DNA of 64,000 nt from an uncultured Pelagibacteraceae bacterium. GTDB taxonomy: Bacteria > Pseudomonadota > Alphaproteobacteria > Pelagibacterales > Pelagibacteraceae. The notes under the pieces are model-generated. The model was given only the letters and a program-made list of their open reading frames with translations. It did not search any database and had not been told where the DNA came from. Positions 54,018 through 62,424 of the stretch are shown here, piece after piece. A program made the translations under genes and the position numbers. The stretch covers positions 1 to 64,000 of the forward strand of contig CACJZT010000004.1 of NCBI GenBank assembly GCA_902598015.1, read 5' to 3'. Numbering within the stretch: position 1 is the stretch's first letter; every line of letters begins with the position of its first letter.

Positions 54018-54662
54018 TCAATCTCTTTTATAATTTTTAGCTTTTTTTATAACTTTATTCATTTCTTTTAAGGAAAGTATTTTTGGCTTTCCAAGCTTAA
54101 GAGCTGTTATATACTGTAAACTCAAATTTTCAACTTCTTGTGCCAATTCAAAAGCATCAGGTAAATTTTTATCAAAAACAATCTGACCGTGATTTGCAAT
54201 CAAGCAGGCTTTTCTATTATTCAAAGCTTTTAAAATGTTTTTTGAAAGCTCTCTTGTTCCATAAGTTGCGTATTTCGCACATTTAATATCATTACCTCCC
54301 GCGAGTGCAACCATGTAATGAAAAGCTGGAATAGGTTTTTTGTGAACAGATAGAGCTGTTGCATTAGTTGAATGTGTATGAACTATTGCTTGAGCATCTT
54401 TCTTTTTGATATAAATATCTTGATGAAATCTCCATTCTGACGAAGGTTTATATTTTTTTTCATATTTTCCATCTAGACTTACAAACACTATATCTTTTAC
54501 TTTTAGTGATGAGTATTTTTTTCCTGAAGGGGTAATAAGAAAACCATTGTTATGTCTGACTGATATATTGCCGGATCTTAAAGCTGATAATTTTTTGTCA
54601 TTAAGCATTTTTGAAAACTTAATAACATCATTTTTCTTTTTATTAGTTTTTGAAGAGACCAT
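54018..54662 (-). CDS. Class II aldolase/adducin family protein, Met-salvage associated
   Basis: 214 residues with metal ligands in the FucA order: Glu76 (SSEWRFH), His95 and His97 (VHTHST), His158 (ANHGQ). The long AFHYMVALAGG and ATYGTRELS stretches match fuculose-phosphate aldolases and their Ald2-type relatives better than typical MtnB dehydratases. Next to mtnA and mtnP it probably cleaves or dehydrates methylthioribulose-1-phosphate. Which reaction is open, the aldolase form would release DHAP plus methylthioacetaldehyde. Overlaps mtnA by about 20 bases. Confidence 0.82.
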   Translation of the reverse strand: MVSSKTNKKKNDVIKFSKMLNDKKLSALRSGNISVRHNNGFLITPSGKKYSSLKVKDIVFVSLDGKYEKKYKPSSEWRFHQDIYIKKKDAQAIVHTHSTNATALSVHKKPIPAFHYMVALAGGNDIKCAKYATYGTRELSKNILKALNNRKACLIANHGQIVFDKNLPDAFELAQEVENLSLQYITALKLGKPKILSLKEMNKVIKKAKNYKRD

Positions 54663-55722
54663 TTAAACCTTCAGTAGAGGCTTCGCATATTCCTTTTTCT
54701 GTTATTAATGCTGTAACATATTTAGCTGGAGTTACATCAAAAGCCAAATTTAATGATTTACTTTTCTCTGGATAAATTAAAACTTTATCAACTTTATTAT
54801 CTTTGTTAATTCCATCCACATGAGAAAGTTCTTTTGGATCTCTTTCTTCAATTGGAATATCTTTGGAGTTTTTTAAATTCCAATCTATCGTTGAACTTGG
54901 TAAAGCAACATAAAAAGGAACATTATTATCATGAGCTGCAAGAGCTTTTAAATATGTACCAATTTTATTGCACACATCTCCGTTAGATAATGTTCTATCT
55001 GTTCCAACAATACACATATCAACCTGTCCTCTTTGCATTAATATTCCACCTGTATTATCTGCTATAATTGTATTCGGAATTTCTTCTTCATTAAGTTCAT
55101 ATGATGTAAGGTTTGCTCCTTGATTTCTTGGTCTAGTTTCATCTACCCAAACATGTATTGGTATTCCTTTTTTATGTGCATGATAAATAGGAGAAGTTGC
55201 TGTTCCCCAATCTATTGTAGCTAACCAACCTGCATTACAATGTGTGAGAATATTTACAGTATCTTTCTTTTTATTATATATATCCTCAATAATATTTAAT
55301 CCATTTTTACCAATACTTTCACAAAATGCCTCATCTTCTTTACAAATTTCTTTAGCTTCATTGAGTGCAACATTAAATAAATTTCCAGGTTCAACAAATG
55401 ATAATTTGTTATTCATTCTATGAACTGCCCACTGAAGATTTATAGCTGTCGGTCTGGAAGCAACTAATTCCTCTGAACTTTTTTTTATAAAATCTAAACT
55501 GTTATTTTCTTTTATAGCTAATACTAAGCCAAATGCAGCAGTGCCTCCGATTAATGGTGCCCCCCTAACTTCCATTGTTTTGATAGCATTTATCGAGTCT
55601 TTAACTGAACTTAATTCTTTTATTATAAATTTATGTGGAAGCTTTGTTTGATCTATTATTTTTACAACTTGTTTTTCTTCATCAAACCAAATTGTTTTAT
55701 ATTCAACATCATTAATTTTCAT
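54643..55722 (-). CDS. mtnA: S-methyl-5-thioribose-1-phosphate isomerase
   Basis: 359 residues. EVRGAPLIGGTAAFG, RPTAINLQWAVHRM, THCNAGWLATIDWGTA (catalytic Cys), VWVDETRPRNQGA and GTDRTLSNGDVCNKIGT (catalytic Asp) are the complete MtnA signature set. Converts methylthioribose-1-phosphate, the MtnP product, to methylthioribulose-1-phosphate. Overlaps mtnP by four bases. Confidence 0.96.
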   Translation of the reverse strand: MKINDVEYKTIWFDEEKQVVKIIDQTKLPHKFIIKELSSVKDSINAIKTMEVRGAPLIGGTAAFGLVLAIKENNSLDFIKKSSEELVASRPTAINLQWAVHRMNNKLSFVEPGNLFNVALNEAKEICKEDEAFCESIGKNGLNIIEDIYNKKKDTVNILTHCNAGWLATIDWGTATSPIYHAHKKGIPIHVWVDETRPRNQGANLTSYELNEEEIPNTIIADNTGGILMQRGQVDMCIVGTDRTLSNGDVCNKIGTYLKALAAHDNNVPFYVALPSSTIDWNLKNSKDIPIEERDPKELSHVDGINKDNKVDKVLIYPEKSKSLNLAFDVTPAKYVTALITEKGICEASTEGLNGLFKN

Positions 55723-56591
55723 TTATTAAGAACTCTTCCTGCAATTGTTTTTAATTTATCTTTAGTTTTTTGAGTTCTTTTTTCTGGAGCTGTAATTATT
55801 GCTACATCTAAACAATTATTAGTTGGATCATTTGGATCAATGTGATTTTCAAAGTTCTCTATCAAATTTTTAATCATATTTTTAGCTTTTGCTGCATTAT
55901 CTAAAAGTACTTTAATAACTTGTTGAACATCAACATTTTCCTGATCTGGATGCCAGCAATCATAATCTGTTACCATCGATACTGAAGCATATCTAATTTC
56001 AGCTTCTCTTGCCAGCTTAGCTTCTGGCATATTTGTCATTCCAATAACATCTGCTTTCCAAGATCTATATAGATTTGACTCTGCTAATGTGGAGAATTGT
56101 GGGCCTTCCATTACAACATAAGTTCCACCTCTTTGATAAGGTATATTTTCTTTTTTAATGGCATCTTCGCAAGCATTCATCAGCCCACTTGAAGTTGGAT
56201 GCGCCATTGATACATGCGCAACAATTTCATCATCAAAAAAAGATTTGTTTCTTGCAAAAGTTCTATCAATGAACTGATCAACGATAACAAATTTGCCTGG
56301 GGGCAAATCTTCTTTTAAAGATCCAACGGCTGAAACAGAAACTATGTCTGTGATACCTAGTTGTTTAAGAGCATCAATATTTGCTCTAAAATTTATTTTT
56401 GATGGAGAAATAAAATGACCTTTTCCATGTCTTGGTAGAAAATAAATTTCTTTATTATTATATTTGGCCTTTAATATTAAGTCTGAGGGTTTTCCCCATG
56501 GAGTATTTATATCGAGTGTCTCTCTATCTTTAAACTCCTCAACATCATATAGCCCACTTCCACCAATAATTGCTAATTTATTATTTGCCAT
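55719..56591 (-). CDS. mtnP: S-methyl-5'-thioadenosine phosphorylase
   Basis: 290 residues. AIIGGSGLYDVEEF, the RHGKGHFISPSKINFRANI phosphate-binding region and MEGPQFSTLAES are typical of MtnP. It splits methylthioadenosine, the by-product of aminopropyl transfer, into adenine and methylthioribose-1-phosphate. Divergent from apt by only 28 bases, so both adenine salvage steps may share a regulatory point. Confidence 0.95.
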   Translation of the reverse strand: MANNKLAIIGGSGLYDVEEFKDRETLDINTPWGKPSDLILKAKYNNKEIYFLPRHGKGHFISPSKINFRANIDALKQLGITDIVSVSAVGSLKEDLPPGKFVIVDQFIDRTFARNKSFFDDEIVAHVSMAHPTSSGLMNACEDAIKKENIPYQRGGTYVVMEGPQFSTLAESNLYRSWKADVIGMTNMPEAKLAREAEIRYASVSMVTDYDCWHPDQENVDVQQVIKVLLDNAAKAKNMIKNLIENFENHIDPNDPTNNCLDVAIITAPEKRTQKTKDKLKTIAGRVLNK

Positions 56592-56619
56592 AATACATTT
56601 TAGATTATAATTAAGTTTT

Positions 56620-57147
56620 ATGGATTTAAAAGAACATATTAGATCAATTCAAGATTATCCAAAAAAAGGAATTCTGTTTAGAGATATTACAACCCTTATA
56701 AAAAATGAAAAAGCTTTCAAGGAATGTATAAATCAAATAGTAGAGAGATCAAAAAAATTTAAATTTGATAAAATAGCTGCTGTTGAATCAAGAGGTTTTG
56801 TTTTTGCTTCAGCTATTTCATATATTTTAGATAAACCATTTATAATGCTCAGAAAAAAAAATAAACTCCCTGCAGAAGTTCATTCAGTAGACTTTGAACT
56901 TGAGTATGGAACTGCGACAATAGAAGTACATAAAGATTCATTCGATGAAAGTGATAAAGTTTTAATAATTGATGATTTAATTGCTACTGGAGGCACAGCA
57001 GAAGCTGCTGCTAAATTAATAGAAATTTCAAAAAGTAAAGTGGCTGGATTTATATTTGTAATAAATCTTTTTGATTTAGGTGGAACTGATAGTTTGCTAA
57101 AAAAAGGATATAAAGTTGAAAATTTATTAGATTTTCCTGGTCACTGA
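56620..57147 (+). CDS. apt: Adenine phosphoribosyltransferase
   Basis: 175 residues. Recycles adenine with PRPP to AMP. The PRPP loop is VLIIDDLIATGGTAEAA, the start has YPKKGILFRDITTLI, and the SRGFVFASAISY motif is typical. It is divergent from mtnP, which makes the adenine. The stop codon touches the 3' end of the convergent tRNA gene. Confidence 0.95.
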   Translation: MDLKEHIRSIQDYPKKGILFRDITTLIKNEKAFKECINQIVERSKKFKFDKIAAVESRGFVFASAISYILDKPFIMLRKKNKLPAEVHSVDFELEYGTATIEVHKDSFDESDKVLIIDDLIATGGTAEAAAKLIEISKSKVAGFIFVINLFDLGGTDSLLKKGYKVENLLDFPGH

Positions 57148-57224
57148 TGGTAGCGGGAAGTGGGATCGAACCACTGACCTCGGGCTTATGAGTCCCGCGC
57201 TCTAACCAACTGAGCTACCCCGCC
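57148..57224 (-). tRNA. tRNA with CAU anticodon, probably elongator Met
   Basis: Minus strand folds with acceptor GGCGGGG/TCCCGCT, discriminator A and encoded CCA. The D-arm is GCTC/GAGC. The loop CTCATAA gives anticodon CAT. The T-arm is AGTGG-TTCGATC-CCACT. It lacks initiator features in the anticodon stem and has a Y11-R24 pair. The pair at 1-72 is G-U wobble and the base of the anticodon stem has an A31/G39 mismatch. It could also be tRNA-Ile2 (lysidine), which shares the anticodon. It lies directly after apt. Confidence 0.93.
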
Positions 57225-57255
57225 AAGTTTAAATGAAATTTATACAACTTTGATT

Positions 57256-57957
57256 TTATCTTGCAAGTTTAATGAATATATCTCCCATGCCTGACTGAAG
57301 CTGATCTAATGGAGTATTGTTTCGAAGGGTGCAATATCTACCAGTCACTTGGTGTCTATCTATGGCATTAACATTATATTGAGTGCAGGTTTTGGCTTTG
57401 TGTAATAGACCAATGACCAGTTTTCCATCTACTACTGAAACTTGTTTCGTATCTAATTCATTGCCATTACAAAAATATTTTTTATTTACCCTTTCAGGAA
57501 AATCTGTTTTCCCACATGGATTTTCAATTGTGAAAACATAAAATTCTTTTTCTATGCCTTTAAATTTATGTTTCATTTTAGTTGTTTTTGAATATTTCAT
57601 TAAATCACAGGAGCATGGAATGCAGCATCTATAATATTCACCACATATCTTTTTGCCTGTATTGTTTTCAGTTAAATAAACATATTCTGGAACAGCATTT
57701 GGACTTATTAAAGAACCTGACACTGCACAGTATAGTTTGTTATATTCTACAAAATCCTCATAAGAGATATCTTTATCTATTATATATTTAAAAAATTTAG
57801 GACCTGCTGCATTTCTATTTCTATCAGGGAAAATTTTATTCCAATCATTAACAATATCTTGATAATAGTTTTTTTCTTGAGAATTTGCTGAATTTATAGG
57901 AATTGAAGAAAAAATTACAAATATAATAAGACTAATTATATTTTTAATACTGTACAT
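57256..57957 (-). CDS. Exported cysteine-rich protein, 233 residues
   Basis: Signal peptide MYSIKNIISLIIFVIFSSIPINSANS, then a mature part with about ten cysteines, including a dense cluster (ICGEYYRCCIPCSCDLM). Cys pairs probably form disulfides or bind metal. The C-terminal segment has TCTQYNVNAIDRHQVTGRYC. I do not recognise the family. Close to the pilin region, so a surface role is possible. Confidence 0.65.
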   Translation of the reverse strand: MYSIKNIISLIIFVIFSSIPINSANSQEKNYYQDIVNDWNKIFPDRNRNAAGPKFFKYIIDKDISYEDFVEYNKLYCAVSGSLISPNAVPEYVYLTENNTGKKICGEYYRCCIPCSCDLMKYSKTTKMKHKFKGIEKEFYVFTIENPCGKTDFPERVNKKYFCNGNELDTKQVSVVDGKLVIGLLHKAKTCTQYNVNAIDRHQVTGRYCTLRNNTPLDQLQSGMGDIFIKLAR

Positions 57958-57968
57958 TTATTAATGAT

Positions 57969-58121
57969 TTAAAAACCCATATTTGACCAGTTACTTTGGT
58001 CTTGAGTTTTACTATTGAATTTTTTTATTTCTTCCTCAGATGGTTCTCTAAAAAGATACATTACAATTCCTGAAACAAATAATGCTAATAATGATAAAGA
58101 ACAAATAGTCATGTGTTTCAT
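57969..58121 (-). CDS. Small membrane protein, 50 residues
   Basis: A hand-translated frame with ATG at 58119-58121. It has one N-terminal hydrophobic segment (TICSLSLLALFVSGIVMYLF) and a charged tail REPSEEEIKKF ending SNWSNMGF. It fills the gap between the cysteine-rich protein and the ASPIC/UnbV gene. No family recognised. Confidence 0.6.
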   Translation of the reverse strand: MKHMTICSLSLLALFVSGIVMYLFREPSEEEIKKFNSKTQDQSNWSNMGF

Positions 58122-58170
58122 ATATAAAAGCTTTATAATTTTTCAACACTATATAATGAGTAGTATTGTC

Positions 58171-59598
58171 CTATAATTTTTGTCTAAATTCGTAAGTTTT
58201 ATTTAATTCATCAATATCAAATGTTTCTATTGAACCATCAGTCCATTTAATTTCAACTTTAAAATCTTTTTCACCTTGTCTTATTCCATAATGAGCAACA
58301 GGCTCCATCTGACAAAGATATCCTGAACCTGCATCTATTGTTTTAGAGTGAACTCTTTTATTAGATTTTAATGTTACTGTTGCACCTCTTGCAGGAGCTC
58401 CAAATTGATTAAGTGGTTTAATACGTAGATAATTAAACTTTTTAATATCTGCTTTATATAAAGTTAATGGTTGAAACCCTGACTCACCATGTGAAACTAA
58501 TAGCTCTAAAATTCCATCGTCATCAATATCTGCAACAGCTGCTCCAGTTCCAAGACCTACAGTCTCTAAACCATTTTCTATTTTAATTTCTTTAAATACT
58601 CCGCCCTCTAAAACTTTGAAGAGTTTATTTGGTTCTCCAATATTATTCATAAAAATTTCATCATATCCGTCATTATCAAAGTCAGCTGAAATAACTGTTC
58701 TTATTTTGGTTGGATCGTTGTACGGAGAGGTTGATATATCTTTAAATTTATCTCCATCTAAAACATATGCTCTATGCATTCCATCCCAGTTAGAGGATAA
58801 GATATCTAATCTTCCTCTATATAAAAGATCACTTAGAGCTGTTCCTCTGCCATTTTCAAATCTATCTTGAACTTCATACTCTTTAGCTAAATCTTGGAAT
58901 GAACCTTTAGAATTATAATATAGAAAGTTATCTCCTCTTTCATTTGCAGCAAAAATATCAGATCTATCTGAAAGAATGTGTCCTGATACAATGGCTCTCC
59001 CACCAGTAATTTTATCGATCGATAATAATTTAGCCTGGTCTTTTATTCGATCTCTAATTAATTCATAAAAACGAGTCGGACCTCCATAATTTGCAACATA
59101 AATACCATATGCACCATCACCTTTTCTATCTACACAAACAACAGATCTACCAGCTGTTAAGTTTAATTCACTTTGATTAATTTCTTTTTCAAATAAATCC
59201 TCAAATTTATTGTTATTTAAATCTATTAGTCGATCAGAGTAAATTTTTGATCCACTATATGTATCGGTATTTAAAAAATATATTTCTTCATAACCATCTT
59301 GATCGATATCACATGCGGCAACACCAATTGTTCTTCTTTCTTCGTCTGTAAATATTTTTTCATTTATAATATTTATTAATTTTCCATCTTTATAAGAAAG
59401 AGCTAGATTTTTGAAACCAAAGCCAGTTACTACAAAATCATATTTATTATCTTGGTTAACATCAGTTACCGAAACTCCATAACTTAGTCTAAATTCGTTT
59501 TCTGCTATTTGATCAGTAATATTTAAAAAAAAATCTTTTGCGTTAGCATAACTAAATACAGATAAAATACTGAGAAAAACGAAGATAATTTTTTTCAT
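58171..59598 (-). CDS. Exported VCBS/FG-GAP and ASPIC/UnbV domain protein
   Basis: 475 residues with signal peptide MKKIIFVFLSILSVFSYANA. Several FG-GAP/VCBS-like units occur (DVNQDNKYDFVVTGFG, DIDQDGYEEIYF, DFDNDGYDEIFMN, DIDDDGILELLVS), each with Asp-rich calcium loops. The C-terminal ASPIC/UnbV domain has INQFGAPARGATVTL-like sequence and WTDGSIETFDI. These form a beta-propeller that binds ligands or proteins outside the cell. The CRTAC1-like group has an unclear function in bacteria. Not linked to neighbours. Confidence 0.85.
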   Translation of the reverse strand: MKKIIFVFLSILSVFSYANAKDFFLNITDQIAENEFRLSYGVSVTDVNQDNKYDFVVTGFGFKNLALSYKDGKLINIINEKIFTDEERRTIGVAACDIDQDGYEEIYFLNTDTYSGSKIYSDRLIDLNNNKFEDLFEKEINQSELNLTAGRSVVCVDRKGDGAYGIYVANYGGPTRFYELIRDRIKDQAKLLSIDKITGGRAIVSGHILSDRSDIFAANERGDNFLYYNSKGSFQDLAKEYEVQDRFENGRGTALSDLLYRGRLDILSSNWDGMHRAYVLDGDKFKDISTSPYNDPTKIRTVISADFDNDGYDEIFMNNIGEPNKLFKVLEGGVFKEIKIENGLETVGLGTGAAVADIDDDGILELLVSHGESGFQPLTLYKADIKKFNYLRIKPLNQFGAPARGATVTLKSNKRVHSKTIDAGSGYLCQMEPVAHYGIRQGEKDFKVEIKWTDGSIETFDIDELNKTYEFRQKL

Positions 59599-59648
59599 AA
59601 TTAAGCTCTTTATTGGAATTTTAAAATTATAATATGAGATAAATTAGC

Positions 59649-59846
59649 TTACTCGAGTAAGCCTAATATTGAATAAATAACTAACCCTATAATTGCTGCA
59701 AAGAAAATTAAAAATGAAATTTGACTAAAAATATTATTCTTTGATCTAATTTCTCCCTTTTTGTACTTTCTAATCTGAATGATACCAAACCTAATTACTA
59801 TTAAACCAAGAATTAGAAGTGATACTTTAAATAAAAATTCAATCAT
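59649..59846 (-). CDS. Small two-helix membrane protein, 65 residues
   Basis: Two hydrophobic helices (about residues 4-20 and 42-62) around a basic loop (RKYKKGEIRSKN). It lies between the pilin array and the ASPIC/UnbV gene and has a clean ATG at 59846. Resembles many small inner-membrane proteins with no assigned function. Confidence 0.62.
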   Translation of the reverse strand: MIEFLFKVSLLILGLIVIRFGIIQIRKYKKGEIRSKNNIFSQISFLIFFAAIIGLVIYSILGLLE

Positions 59847-59882
59847 ATTAAAATTCTAAAGACTTAAAACTACTTTATTAAA

Positions 59883-60413
59883 TTAGGGTTTACATATTTC
59901 TGTTTCTAAATATTCTTTATCAGCTATTTCAGAAATAACTACTACTGACCAACAATTAGACCCGAAAGCGTTAAATGCATAAGAAATTTTAGTAGTACCA
60001 GTCATTGTTGGTTTTGATCCGCCACTGGAATAATTTCCACCATCAAGAATAGCTGGTTCACAAAATTTTCCCCTTTTTTGACCATAAGGAGAACACCAAG
60101 TTGATCCACCATATTGAAAATGTGTTACCATTGCTGCTCTAAAATTTGCTAAATTACTTTGGTATAACTTTGAACATTGGTTTGATGTCTTGCCTCCAGC
60201 CCCATTTAGAATTAAATCTGATCCAGTTTCACATAGCATCATAGAATTTTTAATAAATTTAACTATTTTATTATGATTTGCTTTCGTTGCATTTTTTTTT
60301 GCTCCACTAGTATACCCGCTATAAGCAACTACACCTACTGCAGCTAATATTCCTATAATAGCTACAACAACTAGGAGTTCTATTAATGTGAAACCTTTTT
60401 TATTCATAATCAT
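59883..60413 (-). CDS. Type IV pilin, array copy 5
   Basis: 176 residues. The prepilin leader ends G|FTLIELLVVVAIIG, followed by VVAYSGYTSGAKKNATKANHNKI. The C-terminal globular part is unique and has several cysteines (QCSKLY, WCSPYG, FCEPA, ICKP). Start M1 or M3 (60407) are both possible. The latter gives the short leader used by the other copies. Last gene of the array in transcription order. Confidence 0.88.
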   Translation of the reverse strand: MIMNKKGFTLIELLVVVAIIGILAAVGVVAYSGYTSGAKKNATKANHNKIVKFIKNSMMLCETGSDLILNGAGGKTSNQCSKLYQSNLANFRAAMVTHFQYGGSTWCSPYGQKRGKFCEPAILDGGNYSSGGSKPTMTGTTKISYAFNAFGSNCWSVVVISEIADKEYLETEICKP

Positions 60414-60416
60414 TAA

Positions 60417-60923
60417 TTAATCTAACGGAATATTTGTAATAAGAGGAGAGCCAGTGTCCTCTAAGCAAGTATAAACATATACAAAAGTTTTACCTTTTGA
60501 GTGATCATATCCCTGTGCAATAGAAATTTGACCTTGTGCCTCAAATTTATTGCTACCACTAGGTTTACAATTATAAAAAGTGCCTACTTGTAGATCTGTG
60601 TTTCCATAAACATCTTTGAATTTAGTTTTCATTACTTTATGAGCTGCAACTGCTACATTTGCGTTAATTTTTCCTGAACTACAGGTTAATTGATTTACTC
60701 CATTTAGTGGCATCACCGCTGTTTCTCCAATTTCACATCTTGTCCATTCATTTATAATGTAATTTACAATTAATTTGTTATTTGCCTTTGTGGTATTTTT
60801 TTTTGCACCAGCGGTGTAACCACTATAAGCAACTACACCCACTGCAGCTAAAATCCCAATTATTGCTACAACAACCAATAGTTCAATTAGGGTGAAACCA
60901 TTTTTATTCAAATGATATTTCAT
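60417..60923 (-). CDS. Type IV pilin, array copy 4
   Basis: 168 residues from the ATG at 60923 (leader MKYHLNKNG|F). A longer TTG-start frame from 60929 is less likely. The N-terminal helix is the shared FTLIELLVVVAIIGILAAVG segment. The C-terminal half is unique with cysteines at RCEIGE, LTCSSG, YNCKPSG and TCLED. Its start overlaps the end of copy 3 by about 20 bases. Confidence 0.87.
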   Translation of the reverse strand: MKYHLNKNGFTLIELLVVVAIIGILAAVGVVAYSGYTAGAKKNTTKANNKLIVNYIINEWTRCEIGETAVMPLNGVNQLTCSSGKINANVAVAAHKVMKTKFKDVYGNTDLQVGTFYNCKPSGSNKFEAQGQISIAQGYDHSKGKTFVYVYTCLEDTGSPLITNIPLD

Positions 60924-61425
60924 TCTCAATATACTCAGTTTTACCAGTGCTATCTCCTAAATTTGAGCAAATTTTTATTGTGTTAGAATTTAATTTAAAT
61001 ATTGAAAGAAAGCCACTCTGTTGACGATGTGAAGGACATCCTGTCATATAACCTGGTGGATTACAGTTTGTGACATTTAATTTACACCAAGAACCGTAAG
61101 GTGGATTACTTCCATAAAAAGGACTTGTCCAGTTCATTCCATAAACTGTTTGGTTCATATAACTAATAAAATTATCAATATTCATAGGACAGTTTGCTGT
61201 CTTCTCATTACCACTTATGTCATTATATTTTATTGGTTCACCAACACTACATAATGCAGATTTAGCTGCTACCATTTTAAATATAGTTGCATGATTTGAC
61301 TTAGTTGCTGCAATTTTTGCACCAATTGTATAACCGTTATATGCAATTACACCTACTGCAGCTAATATCCCGATGATTGCTACAACAACTAGGAGTTCTA
61401 TTAATGTGAAGCCTTTATTTTGCAA
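60904..61425 (-). CDS. Type IV pilin, array copy 3
   Basis: 173 residues, TTG start giving leader MQNKG|F. Shared N-helix, then VIAYNGYTIGAKIAATKSNHATIF and a unique cysteine-rich domain (WCKLNVTNCNPPGYMTGCP). The start overlaps the end of copy 2 by eleven bases. Confidence 0.85.
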   Translation of the reverse strand: MQNKGFTLIELLVVVAIIGILAAVGVIAYNGYTIGAKIAATKSNHATIFKMVAAKSALCSVGEPIKYNDISGNEKTANCPMNIDNFISYMNQTVYGMNWTSPFYGSNPPYGSWCKLNVTNCNPPGYMTGCPSHRQQSGFLSIFKLNSNTIKICSNLGDSTGKTEYIENEISFE

Positions 61426-61888
61426 TTGTATTTTCTATTACCTTTCCATCACAAAGCGTTCTGACTCTAAAAGTGTTACGTACAGGATCATGATAATAAC
61501 TAACACCTTCAGTTGTTGGTGAGCTACTGTTTCCAGCCCAATCATAACCCCAATGATTATTAGGTGTATATGGATTTCTCAAAGTATTTGTAAGATGCCA
61601 GCCAACATGTTGACCTAATTCAAAAAATGGTCTTGAGCAATTGAAATCAAATTCTGCGCCTTTTTGAAATCCAGAATAATACTTTCTTAATTTGATAGTT
61701 TCATTAAATTCACAGAAGGTTTTTTTTTCAACTATTGTTTTTACAATCTTTTTATGATTATCCCTACAAACGCTGTGCTTTGCACTACTCGTATAACCAC
61801 TGTAAGCAACTACACCTACAGCAGCTAATATTCCAATAATAGCTACTACGACTAATAGTTCTATTAATGTAAAGCCTTTATTTTTCAT
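61415..61888 (-). CDS. Type IV pilin, array copy 2
   Basis: 157 residues, leader MKNKG|F with the shared N-helix, then SSAKHSVCRDNHKKIVKTIV. Cysteines at FCEFNE, FNCSRP and LCDGKV. C-terminal region unlike its neighbours. ATG at 61886-61888, eight bases after copy 1. Confidence 0.88.
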   Translation of the reverse strand: MKNKGFTLIELLVVVAIIGILAAVGVVAYSGYTSSAKHSVCRDNHKKIVKTIVEKKTFCEFNETIKLRKYYSGFQKGAEFDFNCSRPFFELGQHVGWHLTNTLRNPYTPNNHWGYDWAGNSSSPTTEGVSYYHDPVRNTFRVRTLCDGKVIENTIAK

Positions 61889-61896
61889 AAATAATA

Positions 61897-62424
61897 TTAA
61901 TTTAAAGTAACACTACTAGTAAGTGTTTTGCCTTGTTTACAAGTTTCAGTCAATGGTGCTGGATCACATGTGTATTTGGTATCTATGTAAAGAATATTTG
62001 AACTAGTGCTCTTGGTTAATAATTTTATTGCTCCTGGAGTACCTTCTCCTACCGTTCCACCTACTTCTACTGCTTCTGCACAAGTACTTCCTCCCATCCA
62101 ACCAAATTGATTACACCATTTTAAAGTCCTGAAATGATTAGCAAAATCTGTAGCTAGTTGACTTGCATTACCACTGGAAACATAGCCACACAAATCAGCT
62201 GTATTTGTGGAAGAATTTTTTTTTAAGATAAGTTCTTCCCCTATACTGCATTTGGTAACACTATTGATTATAAAATTTGAAATTGTTTTGTGACTTGCTT
62301 TTACAGCATTTTCTTTAGCTCCTTTTGTATATCCACTATAAGCAACTACACCGACTGCAGCTAATATTCCTATAATAGCTACTACGACTAAAAGTTCTAT
62401 TAAGGTGAAACCTTTATTTTTCAT
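61897..62424 (-). CDS. Type IV pilin, array copy 1
   Basis: 175 residues, leader MKNKG|F, shared N-helix, then KGAKENAVKASHKTISNFI. Unique C-terminal part rich in Ser/Thr with cysteines at KCSIGE, LCGYVS, WCNQFG and TCDPAP. The start overlaps the DUF4174-like gene by four bases. Confidence 0.88.
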   Translation of the reverse strand: MKNKGFTLIELLVVVAIIGILAAVGVVAYSGYTKGAKENAVKASHKTISNFIINSVTKCSIGEELILKKNSSTNTADLCGYVSSGNASQLATDFANHFRTLKWCNQFGWMGGSTCAEAVEVGGTVGEGTPGAIKLLTKSTSSNILYIDTKYTCDPAPLTETCKQGKTLTSSVTLN

